From assembly GCA_019637445.1 (NCBI GenBank), contig JAHBVS010000001.1, positions 62,001 to 126,000 on the forward strand: 64,000 nt of DNA. Direction: 5' to 3'. How positions within the stretch are numbered: the first letter of the stretch is position 1; each line of letters starts with the position of its first letter. The DNA comes from Gemmatimonadaceae bacterium (GTDB taxonomy: Bacteria; Gemmatimonadota; Gemmatimonadetes; Gemmatimonadales; Gemmatimonadaceae). Below are positions 1 to 8,369 of this stretch, in pieces. Under the pieces are notes generated by a model that worked only from the letters and a program-made list of their open reading frames with translations, made no database searches and was not told where the DNA came from. The translations under genes were made by a program, and so were the position numbers.

Positions 1-1
1 G

Positions 2-1033
2 CTAGAACAATCCGCGTGACGCGGCCTGCGCCAGCAACGCCTTGGCCTCGGCCAAGGGCGTCGTGGTCCCGCGCTCGAGCGCGCCGAGCCGCCCGTCGAG
101 CCAGGCAGCGAGATCCGCGTCGCGCCAGAGGCGGGCGCGCACTTCCTCGTGCACGGCGTCCACCACGCGCTCCCGCAGTCGGGCGCGCCGCCGCGCCTGC
201 AGCGCACCGGAGGCTTCGAGGTAGGCGAAGTGCCGTTCGAAGGCCTCGGCCAGTGCCGGCACACCGTCGCCAGTCGCGCCGATGGTCTGGAGCACGGGCG
301 GCGTCCACGCTGTGGCATCATCAGCACCAGTGGCCGTGGCGCCAGAGTGGGACGCATCGCCGCCGTGCGCCGGCACGTCGCGCATCGTCCGACCGCTGCG
401 GAGGCCAAGCATCAACTCGAGTTCGCGCCCCAGCCGCTCCGCACCGGGCCGGTCCGCCTTGTTCACCACGAACAGGTCCGCGATCTCCATTACGCCGGCC
501 TTGAGCGTCTGGATCGAGTCGCCGCTCTCGGGCACGAGCACGACGGCACTGGAGTCAGCGAGCCGGGCGATCTCCAACTCGCTTTGCCCCACACCCACGG
601 TCTCCACGAGGATGCGCTGCATCCCGGCCGCGTCGAGCACGTCGCAGACCTCGCGCGTCGCAGCGGCGAGCCCGCCCAGCGATCCGCGCGTCGCCATCGA
701 GCGAATGAACACACCCTCGCGCAGTGCGACCTTCTCCATCCGGATACGGTCGCCGAGCAACGCGCCGCCGGTGAAGGGCGAGGTGGGATCCACCGCCACG
801 ACACCGACGCGCAGGCCCTGTTCGAGATACAACTCGGCCAGCAACGTGGTGAGCGTGGACTTCCCCGCCCCGGGCGGTCCCGTGATACCAATCCGCCGCG
901 CGCCGCCGATGCGGGGATGACAGGCCGCCAGCAATCGCTCCCAGCCGTCGCGCCGGTCCTCGACGATGCTCACGGCCCGGGCGATGGCCGCCTTGCGGCC
1001 CTCGAACAGCGCGGGCAGCAGGGTCTCGATCAT
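2..1033 (-). CDS. meaB: Methylmalonyl-CoA mutase-associated GTPase MeaB (ArgK family)
   Basis: G3E-family GTPase that in characterised systems chaperones adenosylcobalamin loading and protects methylmalonyl-CoA mutase. Visible in the 343-residue product: P-loop GPPGAGKST at 52-60, the VVAVDPTSP segment near 78-86, the switch-like VETVGVGQSE near 143-152 and NKAD at 191-194 for guanine recognition. A poorly conserved insert of about 35 residues follows the NKAD region. The reading frame stays open upstream, but I start at the ATG at 1033 (MIETLLPALF) because it overlaps the stop of the upstream gene as ATGA and the extension is low-complexity Arg/Ala. The stop codon is at 2-4, so the gene is complete. 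The mutase itself is not in the window. Confidence 0.93.
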   Translation of the reverse strand: MIETLLPALFEGRKAAIARAVSIVEDRRDGWERLLAACHPRIGGARRIGITGPPGAGKSTLTTLLAELYLEQGLRVGVVAVDPTSPFTGGALLGDRIRMEKVALREGVFIRSMATRGSLGGLAAATREVCDVLDAAGMQRILVETVGVGQSELEIARLADSSAVVLVPESGDSIQTLKAGVMEIADLFVVNKADRPGAERLGRELELMLGLRSGRTMRDVPAHGGDASHSGATATGADDATAWTPPVLQTIGATGDGVPALAEAFERHFAYLEASGALQARRRARLRERVVDAVHEEVRARLWRDADLAAWLDGRLGALERGTTTPLAEAKALLAQAASRGLF

Positions 1034-1989
1034 CGATCGCTCGTGGGATCGTCGTGCTCGTCCTGGATCTCGCCGACGAACTCCTCGACCAAATCCTCCA
1101 ACGTGACCAGGCCGAGGGTCTCGCCGGAGCGGCCGCGCACGATGGCCAGGTGGCGGCGATCGCGCAACATCCGCCGCATCAGCGCGTGGCAGGGCTCGTC
1201 GGGATCGGCCAGCGCGACCGGACGCGGTGCGCGGAGCGGCGCCTCGGGGCGCGCGATCACGTCCCAACTGGTGACCATGCCGACGACGTGGTCGAGTGTG
1301 CCGTCATAGATCGGCACGCGCGTGTACTTGGACTGCGCCACGAGATGCGCCACCTGGTCCGCCGGCGCTGCGCGGTCCACGGCGACGATCTCCGATCGCG
1401 GTGTCATCGCCTCGCGCACGCGCGTGTCACCGAACTCGACGACACCCGAGATGATTGCGCGTTCCTCGGCGCCGCCCATCCCCTCCATCTCGCCCTCGCG
1501 CAGCAACTCGTCGAGTGCCGCGTTCGGGCCCGACGCCTCCACCGGCAGCGGGCCACGCAGCCGGCGCACCAGGCGCATCGCGACCAGCGCGAGCGGCGCC
1601 GTCAATCGCTCCATCACGCGCAGGATCGGCAGCACCAGCGGCAGCACCTCCGCCGGCCAGCGCCGGGCAAGCGCACGCGGCAGCAGCTGCCCAATCACCA
1701 ACAGCAGGGCCGCCGCGATGAGCAGGTCCTGCGCCAGGAGCGCGGCGTTGTCCCCGCGCTGCAGGCCGAGCACGGCCCCAAGGCCGAACACCACCCCGGC
1801 GATACCCGTGCCCGCAGCGATGAGCAGGCGCTGCGGGCGCTCGAGGTACAGCGTCGCCGTGCCCGCACCCGCCAGGCGTCGCTCGGCCCAGTGACGCAGC
1901 CAGATGCGGCTCACGGTACGCAGCGCGGTGGCGGCCGAGGTCAGCACGCCTACCACGCTGACGAGGATGAGGATCGTCCAGAACGCCAT
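1030..1989 (-). CDS. CNNM/CorC-type membrane protein with paired CBS domains, short form
   Basis: Hemolysin/CorC-family protein of 319 residues. The N-terminal half has several hydrophobic segments (roughly 3-23, 54-75, 83-105 and 120-140) resembling the CNNM/DUF21 membrane region. It is followed by the motif VREAMTPRSEIVAVD and two CBS domains (about 190-305) ending with the family motif TLEDLVEEFVGEIQDEHD. It lacks the C-terminal CorC_HlyC domain that its neighbour has, so it stops right after the CBS pair. Members are linked to Mg/Co efflux or Mg transport; the substrate here is not known. It shares one base with the upstream paralog stop (TGATG-like junction) and overlaps meaB by 4 bases, so the three are probably co-translated. 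Confidence 0.85.
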   Translation of the reverse strand: MAFWTILILVSVVGVLTSAATALRTVSRIWLRHWAERRLAGAGTATLYLERPQRLLIAAGTGIAGVVFGLGAVLGLQRGDNAALLAQDLLIAAALLLVIGQLLPRALARRWPAEVLPLVLPILRVMERLTAPLALVAMRLVRRLRGPLPVEASGPNAALDELLREGEMEGMGGAEERAIISGVVEFGDTRVREAMTPRSEIVAVDRAAPADQVAHLVAQSKYTRVPIYDGTLDHVVGMVTSWDVIARPEAPLRAPRPVALADPDEPCHALMRRMLRDRRHLAIVRGRSGETLGLVTLEDLVEEFVGEIQDEHDDPTSDR

Positions 1990-3239
1990 CAGCGCTGGTC
2001 CTCCGTCGAGGGACCGGACTCCACCGGTTCGAGATACACGCGCTGGATCCGACGACGCAGGACCTTCTCGACGACCAGGCGATAGCCGTCAACGGTCAGC
2101 GTCTCGCCCGGGTGGGGGACGCGGCCGAGGAGCTCCATCACCAGCCCGCCGACGGTATTCACGTCGCCGCGCGTGAAGTCCTGCCCGGTCAGTTCGCTGA
2201 GCGCCTCGAGGCTCACCTGCGCCGCCACCCAGAATCGATCGCCGTCCTCGCGCTCGATGTCCGGTAGCTCGAGGTCGCCTTCGTCCTGGATGTCGCCGAT
2301 GATGAGTTCGAGCACATCCTCGAGCGTCAACAGGCCCGCGGTGCCGCCGAACTCGTCGGCGACGATGGCGAGGTGTCGGCGCGAGGCGCGGAAGTCACGC
2401 AGCTGGGCCTCGACTGTCTTGGCACCGGGCACGAACTGCGCCGGCCGCACCAGCGACTGCCATCCGCCGGTCGGTTCGCTGTCGGAAAGCAGCGCCGGCA
2501 GTAGGTCCTTGGCGTAGAGCACGCCCACGACTTCATCGAGCGTGCCGTCGAACACGACCAAGCGTGCGTGTCGCGCGCTGCGCACCCGGTCCACCACTTC
2601 CGACCACGGCGTGTCGCGCTCCAGCCCGACGATGTCCACGCGCGGCACCATGATCTCGCGCACCTTGGTGTCGCCGAGTGAGAAGACGCCGTGGATCATC
2701 ACCTCACCGCGCTCGTCGGTGTCGGCCTCGGCAGCCACGACCTCGCGGAATCGCTCCACGGCGTCCTCGCGATCCGCCTCGTCCATTGGGGGCGCTGGCA
2801 GGAGGCGCTGTAGCGTGGCCTCAACCCAGCTGCCGAAGGCGACTACCGGCGCGCAGATGATCTCGACGCCTTCGATGAGGCCGATCACCGCGCGCAGTCC
2901 GCGCAGGCCCGCGGCGTCGCCGGCCGCGCGAGCACCGACCTCGGCAATGCCGACCAGGGAGACGCCCGCCAATACCACCAAGGGAGCAAGTAGCGCAGCC
3001 GGCACCCAGGTACTGACGACCATCGCCACCGAGGCCGCGGCACCCGCGGCAAGCTGTGCGAGAATGCGGCCGAAGGCCAACGCGCGATGCGCCCGTTCGC
3101 GACGCTCGAACAAGGCGCGCAGCCGCGACTCGCTCGGGGGCTCGTCCTCATCGAGCCCGAGCAGCGCCCCGTCGGCGAAGGCACAGATGCCAGCCACGAG
3201 CGTCGCCGCGAGGGCGAAGGCCGCGAAAAGCAGGCTCAC
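1989..3239 (-). CDS. CNNM/CorC-family membrane protein with CBS pair and CorC_HlyC domain
   Basis: Full-length paralog of the preceding downstream gene, 416 residues from the chosen start. Order: hydrophobic N-terminal segments (about 3-25, 65-90, 95-115 and 130-150), the motif KVREIMVPRVDIVGLE, two CBS domains with the VADEFGGTAGLLTLEDVLE signature, and a C-terminal CorC_HlyC domain (about 340-410) containing GDVNTVGGLVMELLGRVP. The frame is open to 3281, but the GTG at 3239 overlaps the ybeY stop as GTGA, the junction type used throughout this region, and begins directly at the first hydrophobic segment. Position after ybeY and phoH matches the widespread bacterial phoH-ybeY-corC arrangement. 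Confidence 0.88.
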   Translation of the reverse strand: MSLLFAAFALAATLVAGICAFADGALLGLDEDEPPSESRLRALFERRERAHRALAFGRILAQLAAGAAASVAMVVSTWVPAALLAPLVVLAGVSLVGIAEVGARAAGDAAGLRGLRAVIGLIEGVEIICAPVVAFGSWVEATLQRLLPAPPMDEADREDAVERFREVVAAEADTDERGEVMIHGVFSLGDTKVREIMVPRVDIVGLERDTPWSEVVDRVRSARHARLVVFDGTLDEVVGVLYAKDLLPALLSDSEPTGGWQSLVRPAQFVPGAKTVEAQLRDFRASRRHLAIVADEFGGTAGLLTLEDVLELIIGDIQDEGDLELPDIEREDGDRFWVAAQVSLEALSELTGQDFTRGDVNTVGGLVMELLGRVPHPGETLTVDGYRLVVEKVLRRRIQRVYLEPVESGPSTEDQR

Positions 3240-3697
3240 GCCGACAGGACCCGCCGTAGCAGGCGCTCCTGGCGGCGCCACATCGGCGAGCGCGTGCGCG
3301 ACTCACCGTCAGGGTGCGCATACCCTAGCACGTGCAACGCCGCGTGCACCACGGTGCGCAGGAACTCTTCGCGCTTCGGCCGGTCGAAGCGCCGCGCGTT
3401 CTCCGCAATCACGTCAAGGCAGAGGTACACGTCGCCCACGACCGCGCCGGCCGGATCACGGAAGCCGAAGGTGATGACGTCGGTCGCGCCTGCGTGCCCA
3501 AGGTGCTTGCGGTTCATCGCCGCCATGCGGCGCGACGTGAGCAAGGTGACACTCACCAACGCGTGACGCACCCGCTCGGCGCGCATCACCGCGGCGACGG
3601 CATCGCGCACGCGCGCCGCCGCGGCCGGTGCGCGCAGGCCCTCGGTGTTGACGTCCACGACAACGCCCGCGGTCCCGCGGGAGGCGCCCCTGGCCAT
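3236..3697 (-). CDS. ybeY: Endoribonuclease YbeY
   Basis: Metal-dependent single-strand RNase involved in 16S rRNA 3'-end maturation and ribosome quality control. The 153-residue product shows the zinc-binding signature as HAALHVLGYAH, giving His118, His122 and His128, and the upstream family segment MNRKHLGHAGATDVITF. The final His-containing motif in most members reads GYDH; here it is GYAH, a conservative variant that keeps all three histidines. The ATG at 3697 shares one base with the phoH stop (TGATG), and the TGA overlaps the GTG of the following corC-type gene. Standing between phoH and a CorC gene is the classical context. Confidence 0.95.
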   Translation of the reverse strand: MARGASRGTAGVVVDVNTEGLRAPAAAARVRDAVAAVMRAERVRHALVSVTLLTSRRMAAMNRKHLGHAGATDVITFGFRDPAGAVVGDVYLCLDVIAENARRFDRPKREEFLRTVVHAALHVLGYAHPDGESRTRSPMWRRQERLLRRVLSA

Positions 3698-4659
3698 CAG
3701 GCGCCGGCGTCCGCGGCGTAGGCGCGCACGATGTCCCGCACCAGCCGGTGGCGCACCACGTCGGTATCCGAGAAGTAGTGGAAGGCGATGCCGTCGATGC
3801 CCTGCAGGATGCGTTCCACCTGCAGCAAGCCACTCTCCTCTCGCTTTGGCAGGTCGATCTGCGTCTTGTCGCCGGTGATCACCGCGCGCGAGTTCAGGCC
3901 GAGTCGCGTGAGGAACATCTTCATCTGCGCGTTGGTGGCGTTCTGCGCCTCGTCGAGGATGACGAAGGCGTCGGCCAGCGTACGACCGCGCATGTACGCC
4001 AGCGGCGCGATCTCGATTACGCGCGTCTCGAGCGCCCGGGCCACGCGCTCGGGGGGCATCAGGTCGTCGAGCGCGTCGTAGAGCGGACGGAGGTACGGAT
4101 CCACCTTGGCCTGCATATCGCCCGGGAGAAAGCCGAGCGACTCACCGGCCTCGACCGCCGGTCGCGCGAGCACGATGCGCCGCACCCGCTTGCGGGCCAG
4201 CGCATCCACGGCCGCGGCGACGGCGAGGTACGTCTTGCCCGTGCCCGCCGGCCCGATACCCACGACGATCTCGTTGTCGAGCATCGCCTGCATATAGTCG
4301 GCCTGCCCGTTGCTCTTGGGCTGGATGATCTTGCGCACGCCCGGCAGCACGATGCGGCCCGGCGCCCCGGCGTCCTTCGCCGGCCCCTCCATGGAGAAGC
4401 GCAGCACGTCGTCGGCGTCGAGCGGCTGGCGCTGCTTGGCGTGGTCGATCATCCGCTGCGCCACCGCGGCCGCCTTCTCCACCGCGTCCGCCGCGCCCTG
4501 GATCGTCATCGACTCGCCACGCAGCGTGACGCGCACGGGATACAGCTTCTGCAGCTCGGCAAGGTTCGCGTCCGCCACACCGGCCAATGTCAGCAAGTCG
4601 GCGCCTTCGGTCGTCAGCTTGGTGGTGACGACATCGCCGGCCATCGTGCCGTCGGTCAT
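3697..4659 (-). CDS. phoH: PhoH-family ATPase
   Basis: Cytoplasmic P-loop ATPase of the PhoH/PhoL family, thought to act with YbeY in RNA metabolism. The 320-residue product has an N-terminal KH-like region (about 10-75, with VRVTLRGESMTIQG), then the phoH core: Walker A GPAGTGKT at 136-143, the ARPAVEAGESLGFLPGD motif near 165-181, and Walker B VILDEAQN at 233-240 followed by TGDKTQIDLP. Start ATG at 4659 overlaps the aspS stop as ATGA. The exact biochemical substrate is not established for the family, so the name reflects family membership only. Confidence 0.95.
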   Translation of the reverse strand: MTDGTMAGDVVTTKLTTEGADLLTLAGVADANLAELQKLYPVRVTLRGESMTIQGAADAVEKAAAVAQRMIDHAKQRQPLDADDVLRFSMEGPAKDAGAPGRIVLPGVRKIIQPKSNGQADYMQAMLDNEIVVGIGPAGTGKTYLAVAAAVDALARKRVRRIVLARPAVEAGESLGFLPGDMQAKVDPYLRPLYDALDDLMPPERVARALETRVIEIAPLAYMRGRTLADAFVILDEAQNATNAQMKMFLTRLGLNSRAVITGDKTQIDLPKREESGLLQVERILQGIDGIAFHYFSDTDVVRHRLVRDIVRAYAADAGA

Positions 4660-6449
4660 CTGCCCTCCTGCAGGCGAATGTGCAGTTCGTCCAGGTCTTG
4701 CTGGGGGACCGGCGACGGCGCGTTCTCGAACAGCGCGCGCGCCGCCGTGGTCTTGGGAAACGCAATCACGTCGCGCAGCGATTCGGCGCCGGCGAGAATC
4801 ATCGCGATGCGATCAAATCCGAAAGCGATGCCGCCGTGCGGCGGCGCGCCGGCGCGCAGGCCCTCGAGCAGGAAGCCGAAGCGACGCTCCTGGTCCGCGC
4901 GGACGGGAATGCCCAGCAGCTCGAACATGCGCGCCTGCACCGCCGGGTCACTCGTGCGGATGCTCCCGCCGCCGAGCTCCGTGCCGTTGAGCACGCAGTC
5001 GTAGGCCAGCGCGCGCCAGGTCTCCGGCGCGTCGGGTCGCGCGGCCATGTCCTCCGCGTTGGGCGACGTGAACGGATGGTGCACCGCCGCCAGCTCGCCG
5101 GTCTCCGGATCCTTTGCGAACATCGGGAAGTCCACGACCCACAGGAACTGGCGGTTGTTGGGATCCGCGAGGCCGAGCCGTTCGGCGCACTCCTGCCGCA
5201 CGCGATCGAGCGCGGGGCTCGAGACACGATCCGGCCCGGCCACGCCGAGCAGCAGATCGCCCTCGACAAGTCCGAGTTGCGCAGCGGCGTCCGACGGCAG
5301 GAACTTGGCCAGCGGTCCCTCGAGCACGCCGTTCGCGAACTTGAGCCGCAACAGTCCGCCAGCACCGGCCTTCTTGGCGATGGCCTCGAGCTCGTCCACC
5401 TGCTTGCGGCTCCAGCCGCTGGCGCCCGGCACGACAATGGCGCGCACGCGGCCGCCAGACTCGATGGCGCCCTTAATGATCCCTGATTCGCTCGCGCGAA
5501 ACACCTCGGTGTAGTCCCGCAGTTCGAGCCCGTAGCGGAGGTCCGGCCGGTCGCAGCCGTAGCGTTCCATCGCCTCGGCGTAGGTCATCCGCGGGAACGG
5601 GCCCTGGATGTCGTGCCCCGCCTCGATCCACAGCGCCTGCATCAGGCCCTCGGCCATCGCGATGATGTCCTCGCGCGTGACGAAGGAAGCCTCGATGTCG
5701 ATCTGCGTGAACTCGAGTTGGCGATCGGCACGCAGGTCCTCGTCGCGGAAGCAACGGGCGACCTGGAAGTAACGGTCGAAGCCGGCGCACATGAACAGCT
5801 GCTTGTAGATCTGCGGAGACTGCGGCAGCGCGAAGAACTCGCCCGCGTGCTCGCGGCTGGGCACGAGGAAGTCGCGCGCACCCTCCGGCGTGGGCTTGGT
5901 CAGGATCGGCGTCTCAAGCTCGAGGTAGCCTTCGTCGCTCAGATAGCGTCGCGTGGCCTGCATCAGTTGGTGCCGCAGCTTGAGTGCGTGCTGCAACTCG
6001 GCGCGACGCAGGTCGTGTACGCGATGCCGCAGCCGCAGATCCTCGGCCGGCAGCTTGGCATCCTTGCCGAAGGAGACCGGGATGGGCGGCGTCTCTGCGG
6101 GCCCGACCACCTGCAGCGACGTCGCCCGCACCTCGATGTCTCCGGTGGGCAGCTCCGGGTTGCGGATGCCTTCGGGGCGCAGGTGCACCACACCCTCGAT
6201 GAGGACCACGCTTTCCCAACCCACCTGCGTCGCCGCCTGCAGCACGGCGGCCGGCGTCCAGTCCAAGTTGAACGAGAGCTGCACCAGCCCTTCGCGGTCG
6301 CGCAGGTCGATGAACACGTGGCCGCCGAGGTCGCGCGACTTGTGCACCCAGCCGCCGAGCCGCACGGTCTGGCCTTCGTGTTCGGGCCGCAGGGAACCGC
6401 CGAGCGTGCTGCGCAGGCTCGTGGAGAGAGGGTCGGGCGAGAAGGTCAC
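4656..6449 (-). CDS. aspS: Aspartyl-tRNA synthetase, bacterial type
   Basis: Class II synthetase charging tRNA-Asp. The 597-residue product has the N-terminal OB-fold anticodon-binding domain (LGGWVHKSRDLGGHVFIDLRD near 31-51), class II motif 2 around FDRYFQVARCFRDEDLRADR, the bacterial GAD insertion domain (about 300-425), and motif 3 GGIAFGFDRIAMIL near the C terminus. Length is normal for bacterial AspS. The start codon is GTG at 6449, overlapping the stop of the vanZ-like gene as GTGA. Whether it is discriminating or also charges tRNA-Asn cannot be told from the sequence alone; no gatCAB genes are in the window. Confidence 0.96.
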   Translation of the reverse strand: MTFSPDPLSTSLRSTLGGSLRPEHEGQTVRLGGWVHKSRDLGGHVFIDLRDREGLVQLSFNLDWTPAAVLQAATQVGWESVVLIEGVVHLRPEGIRNPELPTGDIEVRATSLQVVGPAETPPIPVSFGKDAKLPAEDLRLRHRVHDLRRAELQHALKLRHQLMQATRRYLSDEGYLELETPILTKPTPEGARDFLVPSREHAGEFFALPQSPQIYKQLFMCAGFDRYFQVARCFRDEDLRADRQLEFTQIDIEASFVTREDIIAMAEGLMQALWIEAGHDIQGPFPRMTYAEAMERYGCDRPDLRYGLELRDYTEVFRASESGIIKGAIESGGRVRAIVVPGASGWSRKQVDELEAIAKKAGAGGLLRLKFANGVLEGPLAKFLPSDAAAQLGLVEGDLLLGVAGPDRVSSPALDRVRQECAERLGLADPNNRQFLWVVDFPMFAKDPETGELAAVHHPFTSPNAEDMAARPDAPETWRALAYDCVLNGTELGGGSIRTSDPAVQARMFELLGIPVRADQERRFGFLLEGLRAGAPPHGGIAFGFDRIAMILAGAESLRDVIAFPKTTAARALFENAPSPVPQQDLDELHIRLQEGR

Positions 6450-6844
6450 GAGGAGGCGGTGCGGCGACGCGGCCAGGGTGGGATGAGACGGGCGACAATG
6501 ATGCCGACGAGGGCGCCCGAGGAATCAGCGATCCAGTCGGCAAAGCTCATCGAGCGGCTCGGTATGAACGACTGATGCCACTCGTCCACGGCCCCGAAGA
6601 CCGCGACGATGCCCCAGACGGCGAGCGCCGTGACGAGGCGCGGCCGGGATGACGCCCGCAGCAGCAACGCCGCCAGCACAGCGTACGCCGTGAAGTGAAA
6701 GACCTTGTCGAGGGCGAGCGTGTCGGGGCCGACGGAGATGCCGGGCCACGAAGTCGCGATCAGGATGAGGACCACCCAGACGGCGGGGGGCGTCCAACGC
6801 GCCGCAACCGAGGGGGTCGCGGCAGGGCTACTGTCGGATGGCAT
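6446..6844 (-). CDS. VanZ-like membrane protein
   Basis: Small integral membrane protein of 132 residues of the VanZ-like family, named after a teicoplanin-resistance protein; the function of most chromosomal members is unknown. Four hydrophobic stretches are seen (about 18-35, 48-66, 72-90 and 108-126). The family signature is clear: LDKVFHFTAYAVLAALLL, then GAVDEWHQSFIPSRSMSFAD followed by WIADSSGALVG. I start at the ATG at 6844; the frame is open further upstream but that stretch is not hydrophobic and would run into the region before the divergent rlmN. It is the first gene of the minus-strand cluster and is coupled to aspS by a GTGA overlap. Confidence 0.85.
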   Translation of the reverse strand: MPSDSSPAATPSVAARWTPPAVWVVLILIATSWPGISVGPDTLALDKVFHFTAYAVLAALLLRASSRPRLVTALAVWGIVAVFGAVDEWHQSFIPSRSMSFADWIADSSGALVGIIVARLIPPWPRRRTASS

Positions 6845-6929
6845 TGAGCGGCTAAATCTAACTCCCGTAGGGACTTGGTGGTAGGCAATCCCCATTGCGC
6901 GCGACACCCAGAACCCCCTACTCTCCAAG

Positions 6930-8003
6930 ATGCTGAACCTGCTCGACTTGGCCCCGACGGAGGCCGAACGCCTCCTCCGCGAGTTCGCCGAAAAGCAGGG
7001 CGAGAAAGCCTATCGCGGCAGCCAGGTGCTGCCCCATCTCTGGCAGAAGCCGGTCGCGTCCTTCGCCGAGATGACGGACCTGCCCGCGGCGTTTCGGACG
7101 CTGCTCGCCGAGCACTTTGCCCTGCCTCGACTCGAACTGCTCACACAGCAGCAGTCGGTGGACGGCACGCGGAAGTTCCTGTTCAAGCTCCACGACGGCC
7201 AGAGCGTGGAGACGGTGGCCATCCCCGATGGCGATCGGATGACCTTCTGCATCTCGTCGCAGGTGGGCTGCGCGCTCCAGTGCGCCTTCTGTGCCACGGG
7301 GGCGATGGGCTTCGCGCGCAACCTCGCCGTGCACGAGATCGCGCTGCAAGTCCGCGAGTTGGCGCTGCTCGACCCGCCCGTGCGCGCCACGAACATCGTG
7401 TTCATGGGGATGGGCGAGCCGCTGATGAACTGGAAGGCGGTCGAGCACGTGCTCACGATCCTCAACGACCCCAAGGGTTTCGGGATCGGTGCGCGGCACA
7501 TCACGGTCTCGACGGTTGGCGTGCTGCCGGGCATCGTGGCCTTGGGCAAGCGCAAGGAGCAATTCCGACTCGCGCTCTCGATCCACGCGCCGTCGGACGA
7601 CTTGCGCGCGACCCTGATGCCGGTGAACACGAAGTACCCGCTCGCCGATGTCATTCGCGCGGCGGCGGAGTTCCAGCGCCGCGTGACCTTCGAGTACGTG
7701 ATGCTCGGCGGCGTGAACGACCGGCCCGAGCACGCGGATCAACTCGCGCGCCTGGCGAAGGATTGCGGCGCCTTCGTGAACCTGATCCCGCTGCATCCCG
7801 GCGGCGCGATGGGCTTCTCGCCGACATCGCCCGAGGCCATCGCGAAGTTTGCGCGGCGCATTCGTGGGCACGGCGTAGAAGTCGCCATCCGTAAGAGCCG
7901 CGGGATGGACATCGCGGCGGCCTGCGGGCAGCTACGGGTGGAACGACTCCGCCGGCGGCCGCCAGCTGCCGTGGAGCAGGATCGTGAGATCGAGATAGCG
8001 TGA
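6930..8003 (+). CDS. rlmN: 23S rRNA/tRNA adenine-C2 methyltransferase RlmN
   Basis: Radical-SAM enzyme that methylates A2503 of 23S rRNA and A37 of some tRNAs. The iron-sulfur motif CALQCAFC places the cluster ligands at Cys114, Cys118 and Cys121; the family segments NIVFMGMGEPLMN and RHITVSTVGVLPGI follow. The conserved C-terminal cysteine lies in AAACGQLR. The remaining 20 or so residues after that motif are Arg-rich, and their codons overlap the 3' end of the convergent LytR_C gene by 72 bases. It is transcribed alone on the plus strand, divergent from the vanZ-aspS cluster with about 85 bases between the starts. Confidence 0.96.
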   Translation: MLNLLDLAPTEAERLLREFAEKQGEKAYRGSQVLPHLWQKPVASFAEMTDLPAAFRTLLAEHFALPRLELLTQQQSVDGTRKFLFKLHDGQSVETVAIPDGDRMTFCISSQVGCALQCAFCATGAMGFARNLAVHEIALQVRELALLDPPVRATNIVFMGMGEPLMNWKAVEHVLTILNDPKGFGIGARHITVSTVGVLPGIVALGKRKEQFRLALSIHAPSDDLRATLMPVNTKYPLADVIRAAAEFQRRVTFEYVMLGGVNDRPEHADQLARLAKDCGAFVNLIPLHPGGAMGFSPTSPEAIAKFARRIRGHGVEVAIRKSRGMDIAAACGQLRVERLRRRPPAAVEQDREIEIA

Positions 8004-8369
8004 GCTATCGGGGCGTGCCTCGACGCGCGCCCCGCCCAAGGCCTTCGCCGCCAGCTCGCCCCAGTCCATCCGACCGCTGCGCACCAGCACGACCGTCGAG
8101 TCCGGCCGCTCGCTGCTGTTGCCGTTGCCAACGACGTCGAAGCCGGCATCGCGCAGGAAGAACGTGGCCTGGCGCGCGAGTCCCCGCACGGCCGACGCGT
8201 TCAACACCTCGACTTTGATGCGCACATCGGCGGGCACCACGCGTTCCACGCGCTGTGCCAGCTCACGCGTCCCCTGGTCCGCGTCGGCGCCGAAGCTGCG
8301 GTAGGTCCACCACCCAGCGCCGAGGAGCAGCAGCAACGCGATCAGGATCCAGCGCCCACGCACGCGCAT
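7932..8369 (-). CDS. Membrane-anchored LytR_C-domain protein
   Basis: A 145-residue protein with one N-terminal membrane anchor (residues 7-24, ILIALLLLLGAGWWTYRS) and an extracytoplasmic LytR_C-like domain (about 45-140) recognised from the pattern VRIKVEVLNASAVRGLARQ, then AGFDVVGNGNS, then a VLVRSG strand. It lacks the LytR-CpsA-Psr catalytic domain that this module follows in many Gram-positive proteins, so it is a stand-alone module whose role is unknown. It is coupled by a TGATG junction to the HD hydrolase upstream, which recalls the common nadD-yqeK-lytR order. Its last 72 bases overlap the end of rlmN on the other strand. Confidence 0.75.
   Translation of the reverse strand: MRVRGRWILIALLLLLGAGWWTYRSFGADADQGTRELAQRVERVVPADVRIKVEVLNASAVRGLARQATFFLRDAGFDVVGNGNSSERPDSTVVLVRSGRMDWGELAAKALGGARVEARPDSSRYLDLTILLHGSWRPPAESFHP

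Noticed and set aside
1034-1267. N-terminal extension of MeaB
   Set aside because: The added 78 residues are low-complexity Arg/Gly and overlap the coding end of the CorC gene; the ATG at 1033 fits the family start and the ATGA junction.
149-1309. Long plus-strand open frame opposite meaB and the CorC gene
   Set aside because: Product is Arg/His/Ala-rich without any family motif; it is a GC-rich shadow of real genes. Similar shadows at 3748-5004, 20467-22026, 21684-23141, 27476-28615, 30637-32424 and 42109-43872 were rejected for the same reason.
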